NCBI GenBank assembly: GCA_019916065.1
Contig: CM034240.1
Span: forward strand, 50,120,372 to 50,184,371
Length of the DNA stretch: 64,000 bases
DNA from: Vitellaria paradoxa
Taxonomy: Eukaryota > Streptophyta > Magnoliopsida > Ericales > Sapotaceae
Reading direction: 5' to 3'
Both the position numbers and the translations under genes were made by a program. Of this stretch, positions 25,241 to 36,989 are shown one piece after another (position 1 is the first letter of the stretch; each line of letters begins with the position of its first letter). Under the pieces are notes generated by a model. The model saw only the letters and a program-made list of their open reading frames with translations, did not search any database and was not told the DNA's origin.

Positions 25241-25655
25241 AAAGAAAGGCCACTTAACCAACTTTTCATTGTTCCTATTATATATATATAATAATAATAC
25301 ATAATACGAACAAATTATTCGAAAACAAATTGTTTATGGTCTTTCTTTAATATTCATTTGCTGCTTACCAACCATGTAAAAGAATGGTCTATCCAACCGA
25401 AAGGGAAAAAGTCTTGTATAAAAAAAAAAAAATTACGTGAATGGTGTCATAAATTTGTGTATGAATCATTTTGCAAACAACGTTTATGTATTTTTTTATC
25501 ATACAATTTCCATGAACACCTCATTCTTATACTTCTTTTCTAGTAGATTTTTCTACTATAACGAAAGGGTGCACATGGTTCAATCTAATTTCTTTTGATA
25601 TTAATGAACCGGATTCTAAATTATTTATTTATGAAATGTTATAACAGTAACCAAG

Positions 25656-25800
25656 GGGTCGTTTGGTTTGCTGAAAAATTCTAAAAAATTTTATAAATCT
25701 CTGTTAACTTTATATTACATCAACTTTTTCTCTCATTACACGCATTACGAACTCTCCCCAAACTACAATTTATCTCACTTTTTCTTACTCCAAACGACCC
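25656..25800 (-). mobile_element. MITE with GGGTCGTTTGG inverted ends
   Basis: The 145-bp segment has an 11-bp perfect inverted end (GGGTCGTTTGG). Its complement contains GAGTTCGTAATGCGTGTAATG, a core shared with elements at 26226-26390, 29255-29390 and 42358-42490. Units at 41650-41710 and 30190-30220 run from AACCA to the CAACTAAAG-like word without it, giving an empty-site comparison. Confidence 0.65.
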
Positions 25801-26225
25801 TTAAAATTGTTCAACTAAAGAAGTCAAATCAAGCCATACCAAACTACTTATTTCAACATTTACTACATAATTGCTAAAATAATCTAAATAATTTAATTTT
25901 TAAATAATCATGTACTGCAGCATATATATGGCAATAATGGATTAAAATAATCCTAAGAAATAACTCAATGTAAGATCTTGAGTTTACTTCTCAAGTGGTC
26001 ACTAATTTGAGTTTCTTCAGTTTTATTGGAGACTTACCCAGTCGTTAGTTTCAAGGTTTTAAGAATTAGTCGAATTATGTGCAAATTGACTCAAACAACC
26101 TAAATTATCAAAATAAATAAATAAAAATAAAGACTAAACCAAAAATTTTAAAATTAGTTTCATAAATACAATAAAATAAAATATGTCCATTAATGAGAAT
26201 CTAACAACTAGCTACTCATGATTTA

Positions 26226-26390
26226 GGATGCATTAGAGTAATAAAAAATAAAATAAAATGAGATAAAATGAAATAAATTGTGAATTCGTAATTCGTATAG
26301 TGAGATAAAAAATAAAAAATTTATAAAATTTTTCAATACCTTTTACGATTTTTCAGAATTTTTTTATCATTTTAAATAGCGCGTTAGTAA
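26226..26390 (+). mobile_element. MITE of the TTCGTAATTCGTRTAGTGAGATAAAA family
   Basis: It carries the core TGTGAATTCGTAATTCGTAT followed by AGTGAGATAAAAAATAAAAA. The ends are decayed (GATGCATTAGAGT on the left, TTTTAAATAGCGC on the right). It sits at the same place in its unit as the element at 42358. Confidence 0.45.
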
Positions 26391-26439
26391 ATTTTTTTTT
26401 ATTTTAAACTTATATATATATAATATTATAATATATCAT

Positions 26440-26780
26440 CATTAATGCTTGTAATGGTAGAGAGAGAAAGGGGAGTGAATAATGCTTGTATTCGTAGAGA
26501 GAGAAAGGAGAGTGAGGGAAACATAAGAAAGGGAAGAAATTATGGGTAGCAGACACCGACAGAACCGGAGCGACGCCGTGGGTTTTTCTTTGTAGCCTTG
26601 TAGGATAGGTCTGAGTGTCCACACTAGGAGGGCTCAAGGCGTGGACTCGTATTTGCCACGGCTTGACTTCTTTTTTAAAAAAGTTAAAACAGAAGACTAG
26701 AAATAAAACACGAATAAACAAAGGAAGAAGTAAAAGAAGTGAAGAGAAGTTCTTGTTGACTTCTGGACCCAAAAATAGGG
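26440..26780 (-). promoter_or_regulatory. Orphan receptor 5' flank (gene lost)
   Basis: This block matches the upstream regions of the receptor copies: AAGGGAAGAAATTATGGGTAG (about 26530), CAGACACCGACAGAACC, a GTGGGTTTTTCTTTG word, and GCTTGACTTCTTTTT followed by AAAAGTTAAAAC (about 26661). No receptor exon lies on its left, where one would be expected. Two WRKY-type W-box cores (TTGACT at 26663-26668 and 26756-26761) coincide with those of copy B. The open frame at 26410-26853 has no recognisable domain. Confidence 0.65.
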
Positions 26781-27730
26781 TCCCCCACACGTGAATGGGC
26801 CAGTTTTGTTGAATTTCTAGGCTCTTTTTTGGGAAGTTAATCTGACTTTTCACAATTTTGATTATTAACTGTTTAATTTTTTTTTGTCAATTTGTTAAAA
26901 TATTTTTTATATTTTCAATTTTTAAAATTATAAAAAACAAATATTTCAAATAAATAAAAATTTTAAAATTAAATTTATTTTATAGATGAACTTATTTATA
27001 CACCATAAATAAATTCTTATACTCTATTTTAGTTTTTTATTAAATAAAATTATATAATTATCTTCATTCTTATAAAATAATATTTATGACATTAAAATTG
27101 TATAACTTATCTTATTAAAATAATAATAAGGATAACTGTATAATTTTATTTAATAAAAGAGTAGAATGGAATATAAGAATTTATCTGTGAAATATAAATA
27201 GACCTACTCTATTTTAATTTTATAATTATCCGATGTCGATCGAATTTATATAATAAGTTCGGACACGAGTTAAGCCTCAACCATTTGGCTCACTTCGCAG
27301 CCAACATAATGTCCAAATCATTCTATTTTCTGTTTTTTTTTTTTTTTTTTAACTGGTAAAAATGGATCATTTTGGACTCTAATTTCTACATCCAACATAC
27401 ATATATGATTACGAGATACAAAAAGATAAAAACAATATTAAATGGCTTATGTAAACAAAAATTATATAATTGTTTGTTAATTTGTTAGACTATTGATAGG
27501 CAATAAAATACAATAAAATAAAAAATATATCTTTTAAAATTAATTATTTTACTGCTCTTCTAATTATTTTCCAAACAAAACCAAAGAAAAGTATTCATTA
27601 GCACCTCATTTCATTTTCGTTTCCCACATTAATTTATTTCAGCTTTCCTTTGTCACAAATTAAAAAACGCAAGAAACTGCACCAGCTTGCTCGCCAAAAG
27701 TCAGATATGGAGCGTTTTCTTGTTTATCGT
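26781..27730. other. Intergenic part of duplicated unit 2
   Basis: No gene is seen. The order of words matches unit 1 at about 21930-22740 (GAATTTCTAGGCTC, GGGAAGTTAAT, TTAACTGGTAAA, AAACTGCACCAGC), showing that the two stretches are paralogous. Confidence 0.6.
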
Positions 27731-28224
27731 ATTCGTTTGGCATAAAAAATAAAAAACAAAAAAACAAAGCAAAACAAAAACAAAAACAAAAAAAAAAAAA
27801 TTGTAAAAAAACACAGAAAATCCTTGAAAACCTACCTTTAAAATTCTCGAAGACATTTTACACTCTTCGTACTTCTTGAAATTTTTATAAATTTATATAT
27901 ATCTATATATTTCAATAAATTTTTACAAATCTCAATAAATTTTTAACAAACCCGAATAATATTCTACAAATCCTAACAACTTTTCTACGAATCTCAAAAA
28001 CGTTTTAACTATTTTCAATAAATTCTTTTATAAAACCATACCGACGGAACCACAAAAATCATTTGAACAATTTTTCTCTTAAAAAATTGACACAGAAGCA
28101 AAAAAATTTCACTATTCATCTCTAAAAAATATGATTTTGTGGTTACGTATCAAATGACAAAAAATTTTTCAAATCACATTTTTTAATATTTTTTTATTAT
28201 TTTTTGCTGTACCAAACGAACCCT
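27731..28224. mobile_element. MITE-like element, TTCGTTTGG ends
   Basis: The segment starts ATTCGTTTGGCATAAAAAA and ends TGTACCAAACGAACCC, an inverted pair of at least 9 bp. Inside are A-rich runs and direct words such as ATTTCTACAAATCTCAA. It has no coding capacity. Confidence 0.4.
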
Positions 28225-28558
28225 TACTATTAAGATCAAGGGTTGAAAGTGATGCCACTACCCTGACCGTCTAATTTTAATTAGATGATTCTTAAAAGAA
28301 ATAAATTTAAATTCTCAACATCAAAAGTTTGTATTAATAAACAATTTTCAATTCTTAAAAATTTAGATTTAATTTTTTCAAAAATTTAAATTTTATTTTT
28401 GTGAACTGTTTGATTTAAAACAACAGTTCACACTTTGATGTCACAGATTTGGCTAAAAATGAATGCGAGCCTTTTTTATTAATATTATTACGTGTTAAGG
28501 TTTGGTGGGGTGCCTTTAATGCTCGGAGACGCTACTCTTTGGCATAGTATCAACTTTG

Positions 28559-28900
28559 AGCCCGTTTGGTAATTTAAAAATTAGTAAAAAAATATCAAAA
28601 GTTATTTTTGATATGTTTGGTAAAATCACAAATTTTTTTATTTTTTTGATTTACTACAGTAAAAAGTACACTTTATAATTATAACTTTTTTGATTTGTTA
28701 CAGTAAAAAAAACATACCAAACACCCAAAAGTTACCACTTTTTTGTTTTGCTACAGTAAAAAATTTACCAAACACCCAAAAGTTACTAAAAAATACTAAA
28801 AATTTCACTCTGTTCAACCAAACACACAAAAAAGTACAAACAAAAAAAACACCCAAAAATTTACAAAAACTTAAATTTTTTTGAACTTTCAAACACCCCT
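28559..28900. mobile_element. MITE-like element with internal ACAGTAAAAA words
   Basis: It starts GCCCGTTTGGTAATT and ends CTTTCAAACACCCC, with internal inverted words built from TGGTAAA and CTACAGTAAAAA. Relative to units 1 and 3 it interrupts the segment between GGGGTGCC-TTAAT and AAGATCCATCC. Confidence 0.5.
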
Positions 28901-29061
28901 TTATAAGATCCATCCATGGAACAAACAAAATCGCTTTCACGAGTAGACCTTTCTGTTAGTTAAAAAAATGGGTCTGCGCGCGAGAGCGACTGAGCAACGG
29001 CAGTAACAACGTATATTTAATTACGCAAAGATGCGAAAAAGGCCACTTGAATTTCTGGTTG

Positions 29062-29171
29062 ATCGCTTTCACACACACAGCGGGAATCCTTCAAACTGTG
29101 AAGATATTCTCTGGGAATCGCTTTCACACACACAGCGGGAATCCTTCAAACTGTGAAGATATTCTCTGGGA
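29062..29171. repeat. 55-bp tandem duplication
   Basis: Two identical copies of a 55-bp segment starting ATCGCTTTCACACACACAG and ending ATTCTCTGGGA lie head to tail. Related single copies occur at 38235-38300 and 55390-55450, so the duplication is private to this unit. Confidence 0.9.
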
Positions 29172-29593
29172 ACACTACTCGGACCAAGGCTCATGGTGGG
29201 GTGCAGGAAAAAAATTCCATGTTAATTGAAATCGACATTAAGTATTATAAGGTTGTTTACAGTAGTAAAAAGTGAAATAAAATAAAATAATTTGATAAAA
29301 ATTGTAAGTCTATAATTCTTGTAGTAAAATAAAAAATAAATAATTTTAAAAATTTTTAAAAAATTTTAGCACGTCAAATACACCTCTAATTTAAATACTT
29401 CAAAATTGACCTTGAACATACTTAATGCAATCAATCTATCTATGTGTAATTGAAATCAACTCATGTATTCTTAATGGAGTTATTCTTCGTAATGATAACA
29501 TTCATATCAATTTTTTCAGTAGTCTTTTTTTTAACTTATTAATTAATTTATTTGTCATTTACCATCGCCGTAAAAGAACAATCTATATAATTA

Positions 29594-29597
<4 letters not shown>

Positions 29598-29632
<35 letters not shown>
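29598..29632. repeat. (TA)n microsatellite
   Basis: About 17 TA units in an intergenic region. Confidence 0.9.
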
Positions 29633-29968
29633 AATAATATGACAAATTTATGGGTTAGTCATCTTTGAAACCCTTTAAATTACTTTTTATCATACAAATT
29701 TCTTTGCCACATTTTTTATGCATTTTTTAGTACACCTTTCTAGTTAAAAAAATAGAAGAAAAGGGCAATCACAGTTATCGGAGGTCGGGTCTTGACCCAA
29801 CCACAGGAGGGCCCATCGGATTCTTTTACCATCTTCGAAAACAGAAAGACCACTTAACCAACATTTCATTGTCACTACTATATATAATACATGATACCCG
29901 CATATTATTCAAAACCAAATTGTCTATATTCGCTGCTTACCGACCATGTAAAAGAATGGCCCATCCAA

Positions 29969-29973
29969 CCATC

Positions 29974-30006
<33 letters not shown>
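29969..30006. repeat. (AAT)n microsatellite
   Basis: About 12 trinucleotide units. It lies after the CTATCCAACCAT word that closes the conserved block of each unit. Confidence 0.9.
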
Positions 30007-30010
<4 letters not shown>

Positions 30011-31882
30011 TAAAAAAGTAAAAATAAAAATAAGAAATTTTTTTATCATACAATTTTTAATGACCATATTATTCTGATGCTTTTCTAGTAGATTTTTCTA
30101 ATACAATAAATAGGGTGCACATGGTTCAGTTTAACTTATTTGGGTACCAATATATGAACTAAATTGTAAATTATTGATTTATGAAATTTTAAAAACATAA
30201 CCAAACTGTTTACCTAAAATATTATTTGGTATACCTGTTTTGAACTCATTTTTTATTTTGTGTTTTTAGAAATAAGGAAAACAGTTCAAAAAAAAACATT
30301 TAGTCACTAGTATTTTCAAATTTTGTTTTAGAAAACAGAATATGGATTTACACATACAATGTAAATGACAAAAAATCATTTTAAGTATTTTTAACTTAAA
30401 ATGAGAAAAATCTCAAAATATAGAAGATAAAAAATATCAAACCAAATACATTTTTTATGTTTATTGTTTTAGAATTTACAAAATATAAAACACATAAAAT
30501 GGAACATAAAATACGAAAATAGAAAATACAAACTAAGAATACAAACTAAATACCACCTAAATAAATTAAACCACACCAAACTACTAGTTTCAATGTGTGA
30601 TTTAACAAATTTGTGCTACATAATCAAAATGAAAGAGTGAGTAATTGCTAAAAATTATCTAAATAATTCAATTCTAAATAATAATGTAATGCAACATATG
30701 TATGGCAATAAGGGATTGGACCAAAATTATTAAGATTAGTTTTGTAACAGCAACAAAATATAAATAAAATATGTCCATGAATGAGATTCTAACAACTATC
30801 TCCTCCATAATTTTGTTTGGAGGAATTTTTCTTTTATTCTTTTAAACTAATATACCTAAAATATTATATAATATAGTATAATTAACAACTTTCTCTTCAT
30901 TCTAACAACTTTTTCGTCCTCTGCTTTGTCATTTCTTTTTTCTACTAATTTAAAAAACAAAAAAGGGAAAAATTATCATTTCCAATCTTCAAACTGCCTC
31001 CCCTTAATCACCCACCGGAAAAATATAGGAATCCCGGGTATCCTAAAAAAAAACGGTTATTATACCCCCCCAACCCCATCCTTGGAAAGAAAAAGGTAGC
31101 ACCGAATAAAGGAAAGAGCGAGATGGTGGTTGGTTTTTGTTGGTCCCGCAAAGCGAAGATCATGCCTTCTCTCTTTTGTTCTCTTCTATTTTGTCCTTCT
31201 CCCCTTTTTTCTTCAAAACATGGTTCAACCAAAAAAAAAAAAACAATAAACAAATAAACTAATAAGTGTTACACAAAAATACAAATACTAATGTTAAGAA
31301 AAAAATTTCAATGAAGAACGCTATTTAAAAAAAAAAAAACTATATATTATACATATATTACAATTAGTAAACATTATTTAAAACGTAACATATACACACA
31401 CTTATAAAGAAATCAAACTAAGTCACGTAACATGAGTGAACTAATAAAAATAAATAAATAAATAAATAAACAGTATAATGTTATTGGAAAATATATATAT
31501 ATATACTTAGGATGTGAAACAATTGGAAAGAGACGAAGTCTGAGAAGAGCTGTGAAAACCTATCAAGATGATGAAATTAAAAAGATTTAATTTGCACTAA
31601 GACATATTTGTAATTTTTTTTTCTTATGCTTTATTTTATGGGCAAAAGTGTCGTTTTAAAAGTTTTATTAAACAACTTTTTTTTTTCTCTCCATTTCTTT
31701 TCACTTTTGGGAGGATGAAAATTTTAAAAATTAACTACTCACTTTTTTTCCCATTTCTTCTCTTTTTTTCCCAAAAAAAACTTACAAATAAGAGTTAAAT
31801 TTTAAAACTTTTTCTTTTCTCATTCTTTTCTTCCCATTTATCTCTATCCAAACGGACTGTTGGTGGCAAGAGAGTGTTGGGC

Positions 31883-32305
31883 ATGGAAAAGATATTTGCC
31901 TGTTCCATTTTGCTCTTGCTTGTCGTTAATGCAGTTCATGGTATGCTCTCAATCTTTCAAAACTTCCAAATCTTTCAACGCCCCCGCCGCAAGAATTATG
32001 GGTGGACTAAGAATTTTTAATTAATTGAAGCAAAAGTTACCCAAAATTTTACGGAAATAATTTTGAAGAATTAAAAAAATTATTTAATTTGAGACTGTAG
32101 ATGTTTGTACGTGTTTATCCTGCGAGAGAGAGCTAGAGACTTGCGGTTAAGAGATCTATACATATATGTGTGCGTGTGTAGATACCCTCCCCCCTCTCTC
32201 TTCTGATTTTGTGTTGTAAATGGGACAGGCGATGGAGGACGGCAGGAGCATCCTTGCGGTCATAGAATAGAGCTTGACAACTGCAACATGGACGCCAAGT
32301 GCTAA
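31883..32305 (+). CDS. Small secreted cysteine-containing peptide gene (two exons), possibly truncated
   Basis: An ATG at 31883 opens a typical signal peptide (MEKIFACSILLLLVVNAVHG). Exon 1 ends at 31940 before GTATGC. A 288-nt intron ends in a C/T-rich tract and CAG at 32228. Exon 2 (32229-32305) keeps the frame and encodes a short tail, HPCGHRIELDNCNMDAKC, before TAA. The predicted peptide has about 44 residues with three cysteines after the signal (spacing C-x8-C-x5-C). The two-exon layout, with the intron just after the signal peptide, and the NCNMDAKC segment resemble plant defensin-like or LCR genes, which usually have six to eight cysteines and a longer mature part. The stop may therefore be premature: a second frame continues after it for 18 codons. 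It could be a relic. Exact family unknown. Confidence 0.5.
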
Positions 32306-32399
32306 TCCTAGTCACTTCACTGGTGCCCCCAACTCAGCCCACCACCCACCTTAAATTTGTCTTTATTTTTTACTCTCTCTCTCTCTCCCCCCCCCCTCC

Positions 32400-33000
32400 A
32401 AGTCTGTATGAGGAAGGAGTGCTGCACCAACTAATATTATTATCGATTTTTAATAAGACTTCACTATTAATAGTGAAAGCTCCATTTCTAGTCAGGTTTC
32501 AATTGCTATATATAAATCACCCTCTGTGAATAAAACAATCTGCATTTGGGGTTCAATTCGTTTGTGTTTCGAAATGAGTTCGAACATATGCCGAACCAAA
32601 CTCAAGCAGAGTAGTTTGGTTCGTTTTACAATCCTCAGTCCAAGTTAGCATATGCATGCATAATGGCTACAGAGCATTTACTCGCGCGTGGCAACTAATT
32701 TTGCAAACATAAGAGAGAGAGGAATGTTTGTAGTAAATTTCTTCTTCATAGAATCATAGATGCAGAGTACTCCTTATTGATACATATTTTGGGAACTAGA
32801 TAAATGATAACTTTAAGGGTACAAAAGGGATAACCCATGAGGGATGAGTTACAGGAGCACTTAACTCGGGAACTTATGCTACTTACCAATGGCTAGAAAA
32901 GCAAAACAAAAGTCAGATTCCTACCATCCTTAGAACATCTTCCACATATAGAGAGAGAATCACCAGTGAGAGAGAATGAAAGTCGTGAAGGATCTAAAAG
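32400..33000. other. 3' flank of receptor copy B
   Basis: This block is collinear with 2470-3065 of unit 1 (TGAGGA.GGA.TGCTGC.CCAACTAA, TATATAAATCACCCTCTG, GCATATGCATGCATAATGGC). It marks the left boundary of the third unit. No gene is seen in it. Confidence 0.7.
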
Positions 33001-36000
33001 CTACTTGCGCTTGCTTCTTCTACTCGTGGCATTTGCATCTGCCAGTTTCTTCACTACATCTCTCATCGTGGGTCTCTTGTTTGGCTCATTTTCTGTACAT
33101 CTCAAAGCCAGAAAAAGCACATCAACCACTTGTTCCTTTATGCTGGAATCCAAAAACTCATCCAAAAGGCTTGGATCAACAATCCTCTCAATTTCCTCAG
33201 TATTGTTCCAAACAGACCTAACCCAACCTACAATATCCGCCTCCTCCGTGAATGAAGGATCCAAGGCCTTCTTTCGGGTAATTAACTCCAGCAAAACAAC
33301 TCCATAGCTGTACACATCAGACTCCCTGCTTTTCCTTGTTGTAAATGCATTCTCTGTCAAAAAATAAAAATAAAAAAATCATGGCAAGATCAACATTCAA
33401 ACACCTACACTTCTCTTTCCGTTGTGAGTCTTTGTATTTATATAATGCATCAATATCAAGATATGGTTTAAAACATAACTGAGCAAAGCAATAATGTCAC
33501 ACAAGTAATTACCTGGTGCAATGTATCCAATCGTGCCTGTGACTGTGCTAGAAGCTGTTGAAGCTGAAGTTTGATCCAGAAGTTTGGCAATGCCAAAATC
33601 TGAGATATGAGGCTCCATGTTGGAGTCCAAAAGTATATTCAGTGATTTGATATCTCTGTGGACAATAGCCGGATAGCAATCGTGATGGAGATATGCCAAT
33701 CCATGGGCTGTTCCAAGTGCTATATTGTAGCGAACATTCCACTCTAAAGTGGGTGGTGGCTTCTTCTCGTGGAGAACATCATGAAGGCTTCCATTTTGCA
33801 TGTAGTCATACATGATCAAACCATAGTCTTTCCTCAACCAAAAGTCTTCCAATCTGACAAGATTTCGGTGCTTGACCTTCCCAACAGTCTGAATTTCTCT
33901 AACCATACTGGTGGTTCGAATTCCTCCCTTATGCCCTGCAAATGCAAGCTTCTTCACCGCATACACCTTTTCTGGAATTGAAGCCCTGTAAACAGTTCCG
34001 TGGGCTCCTCTCCCAATAATATACCTCTCATGTAGGTTGTCAGTAGCTTCCATGATTTTGTTGATCAGCTTGGTACATGCACCATCTTCAGCAGAGATCT
34101 CAATTTCATGTCTCGGTCTTCTGCTGCAAATAAACACGCAAACCAATCCAAGGAGCACAAGTACAACAGCTAGTGATGATCCCACAGCTAGCATTGCAAT
34201 TTGAAATTTACTAAGACCTTTCGCCCCGACCATTTTACCATCACAAGTTCTGAAATTGCTGTTTCTGCAAGTTAAGCCCCCAGTTGGAAGACAATTGACA
34301 CAAAGCTCATTACCAAGAAACGAAGAGGGGGATGAATTGACAAACTTGATCAGTGCTTCTGGTATGGGCCCAGTGAAGTGATTGTGAGAGACATTGACCT
34401 CAATTAACGAATGAAGTTCACCACTATCTGACAAAGTTCCAGTCAGATTGTTGAATGATATGTCAAGTTTCTCGACCATATCCAAATTCCCGAGTTCTGC
34501 AGGAAGACGCCCCGTCAGTCCATTACTACTGAGATTTAACACTTTCAGGTTCTGCACTGCTCCAATCGCTGCAATAGATGATGGGATTTCCCCACCTAAT
34601 AAATTTCCACCAAGCTGTATATTTGAAATGAATTTGATCTCAAACAGGAAAGGTGGGATACCCCCTGTAAAGCGATTAGCACTTAGACCAAGATTGGACA
34701 ACAGGGGCAAGCTTTTTAAACTGGATGGAATGGAACCGTTCAATGAATTATAACTCACATCCAAATCTGACAGTTTAGGACAATTTGACAGTTGAGGTGG
34801 CAATGAACCTTCCAAGTGATTGTGAGCAAGATTCAAACGGACAAGAGCCACAAGCTTTCCAAGCTCGGGGGGAATAAGCCCGGTAAGCCTATTCATAGCC
34901 AGGTTAATCGATGTAATGTTTGTCAGGTTTCCAATGCTGGAGGGAATTACACCAGTCAAGCTGTTGTTACTAAGATCCATGTACAAAGGATTTGGATTTT
35001 TTGCAAATTCTGGCAGAACTCCAGTAAGGTTATTCTGTTTAAGAATCAGCCTTGTCAGACTTGTACAACTTCCTACATCAGAAGGTATGCTACCTTCAAG
35101 ATGATTTTGACTCAGGATCAATCTCCTCAGTTGCTTGTTGAAGCAAAGATTCGGGGGTATTTCACCAACAAATGAGTTGTTGGTGAAGTCCACCTGAGTC
35201 AAATTACAATTCATCCCTAAACTTTGGGGTATGACCCCAAAAAAACCGGTTATTAAACAAAGAAACGTTTCTCAATTGCTTCAGCTCAGTGATCTCTGGA
35301 GGAAGTTCACCGGAAAGATCATTGTTGTACACAAGGAGATTCTCAAGGCTCCGAATCTTCCAAATGCTTATCGGAATCTCACCAGTCAAACGGTTGGTAA
35401 ACAAGAAAAGGTTCTTCAATTCGCTTAGCATCCCTAACTCGCTTGGAATTTCCCCCTTAAGTTGGTTGTCATACAGCTCCAAATCAAGCAGTGACTTACA
35501 CTTGCCAAGTTCACGTGGTATTCTACCGGACAAATGGTTTTCACTGAGGTAGAGAAGTTGCAACTCGGTGAGCTGCCCGAGAGAAGATGGGATGGAACCA
35601 GTTAAGCCACAATGGACAGCAGAGAGTTGAGTTAAGCTAGTACAATTGCCAAGCCCTGGTGGAATACCACCAATAAAATTGTTAAATGACAAGACCAAAG
35701 TATTCATTTTCTTGCAACTACCCAATCCCAAAGGAATGTAACCCTCTAGATTGTTCTCACTCACATCTAGAAACTCAAGGTTCACAAGATTATTCAAACT
35801 CTCTGGCAGAGTTCCGGCGAACTGATTGTCGTTCAAATAGAGTTCTTTCAGGGTGCTACAATGTCCTATGGAGGAAGGAATGATCCCTGACAATTGATTA
35901 CCATACAGCCACAGGGACATAATCTCAGTCATATTTCCAACATTCATAGGAATAGAGCCATTGAGCTTGTTGGTGTTCAGCCAAAGAGTTTCCAAGTGAG

Positions 36001-36493
36001 GAATTCGAAACAGAGATTCGGGTATTGGGCCCGTCAGGGAATTAGAATACAAGCTAATGAACTGCAAACTCTGCAAGTTTCCAAGACTGTCCGGCATAGC
36101 TCCAGCGAGGGCGTTGCTGGAGAGATCCAAGTATTCGAGGAGACTGCAATTGCCCAACTCCGATGGAATTGAACCGGTGAAACCGTTAGAGTTGAAGTCA
36201 ATAGACTTCAAGCGACTCAAGTGAGCAATCTCGGGTCCTAATTGACCCGAGATTTGGTAACTAGAGAGGTTGAGACCCACCACAAAGCCGTGGGTGGGGT
36301 CACATTTCACTCCGACCCACGAACAAGGAGTGGAATCAGAGGCTTTCCAGCTCGATTGGATGGAAGGAGGAACAACTGTCCAGTGCCTCTTGAGTGACAG
36401 GAGAGTTTTCCCGTCTGAGCTCAAGCCAGACGCAGCACAAATTAACACATAGAAGCACAAGAGCGGGAAGAGAAAATTCAAAGAAATTCTCAT
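33001..36493 (-). CDS. PEPR-type LRR receptor-like kinase, copy B (full length with one frameshift)
   Basis: PEPR receptors are plasma-membrane LRR-XI kinases that perceive Pep danger peptides. Exon 1 is 33513-36493 and exon 2 33001-33353; the intron has GTAATT and CAG borders at the GYIAP/ENAF junction. The ATG at 36493 is the start shared by all copies. After a signal peptide come a CSWVGVKC cap and more than 20 LRRs of 24 residues to about residue 720, a membrane segment near 762-787, and a kinase with GRGAHG, YAVKKL (Lys near 845), IVHRDIKS (RD type, near 946) and DFG near 964. It ends SRRSKRK with TAG at 33001-33003. The summed exons are 3334 nt, one more than 1111 codons. An A7 run at 35239-35245 (six bases in copies A and C) supplies the extra base and splits the frame in the LRRs. 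It is either a fresh pseudogene or a homopolymer sequencing error. Confidence 0.9.
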
Positions 36494-36514
36494 AATTATG
36501 TGTTGCAGAGAGAT

Positions 36515-36568
36515 TGTGTGTGTGTGTGTGTGTGTGTGTGTATGAGAGAGAGAGAGAGAGAGAGAGGG
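36515..36568. repeat. (GT)n(GA)n microsatellite in the copy B leader
   Basis: About 13 GT units are followed by TATGA and a GA tract. It lies 20-75 bp upstream of the start codon, probably within the 5' UTR. Copies C and D have only short GA runs here. Confidence 0.9.
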
Positions 36569-36965
36569 CGCGGTCTAGCAGAGCAGAATACTAACGAGAC
36601 ATACCCAGAAAAAGTTCCAAGGAAACATAGCCAAGCTCTCCTCCTCGACGGAGTCTACCATCCGATGTCACTGAACAAAGAGAGAGGCATGGAAACCCAG
36701 CTGCAGTGTATTTGTAGATATGTATGCATAGGCAGAGAGAGAAAGGGGAGTGAGGGAAATATAGGAAAGGGAAGAAATTACCGAGTTGCAGAGACCGACA
36801 GAACCTGAGGAACGCTGTGGGTTTTTCTTTGGTTTAATTAGCTTTATTTATAATAAATTTTGTAGGCAAGAGATGAGCGTTCAAACTTCGACAGTTGAAG
36901 GCGCGGATTCATATTTGCCACGGCTTGACTTCTTTTTGAAAAAGTTAAAAAAAGAGTGGAAACAA

Positions 36966-36989
36966 TTTTTTTTTTTTTTGAAAGGTCTC
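36966..36989 (-). mobile_element. Tiny poly(A) retro-insertion, T14 GAAAGGTCTC
   Basis: T14 followed by GAAAGGTCTC is bracketed by a perfect 13-bp direct repeat, AGAGTGGAAACAA (36953-36965 and 36990-37002). The form is that of a retro-inserted poly(A) tail with a few bases of its donor. Confidence 0.6.

Larger units (their letters stand above)
29240..31882. other. Intergenic part of duplicated unit 2
   Basis: No gene is seen. A MITE relative lies at about 29255-29390. The block GGAGGTCGGGTCTTGACC..CCACAGGAGGGCCCATCGG at 29780-29825 recurs in every unit. Simple repeats are (TA)n at 29598-29632 and (AAT)n at 29969-30006. The open frame at 31008-31253 is low-complexity and unconvincing. Confidence 0.6.

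Noticed and set aside
31008..31253. Minus-strand 81-codon open frame starting [13 protein letters not shown]
   Set aside because: Low-complexity composition and no relatives recognised. It lies in decayed intergenic DNA.
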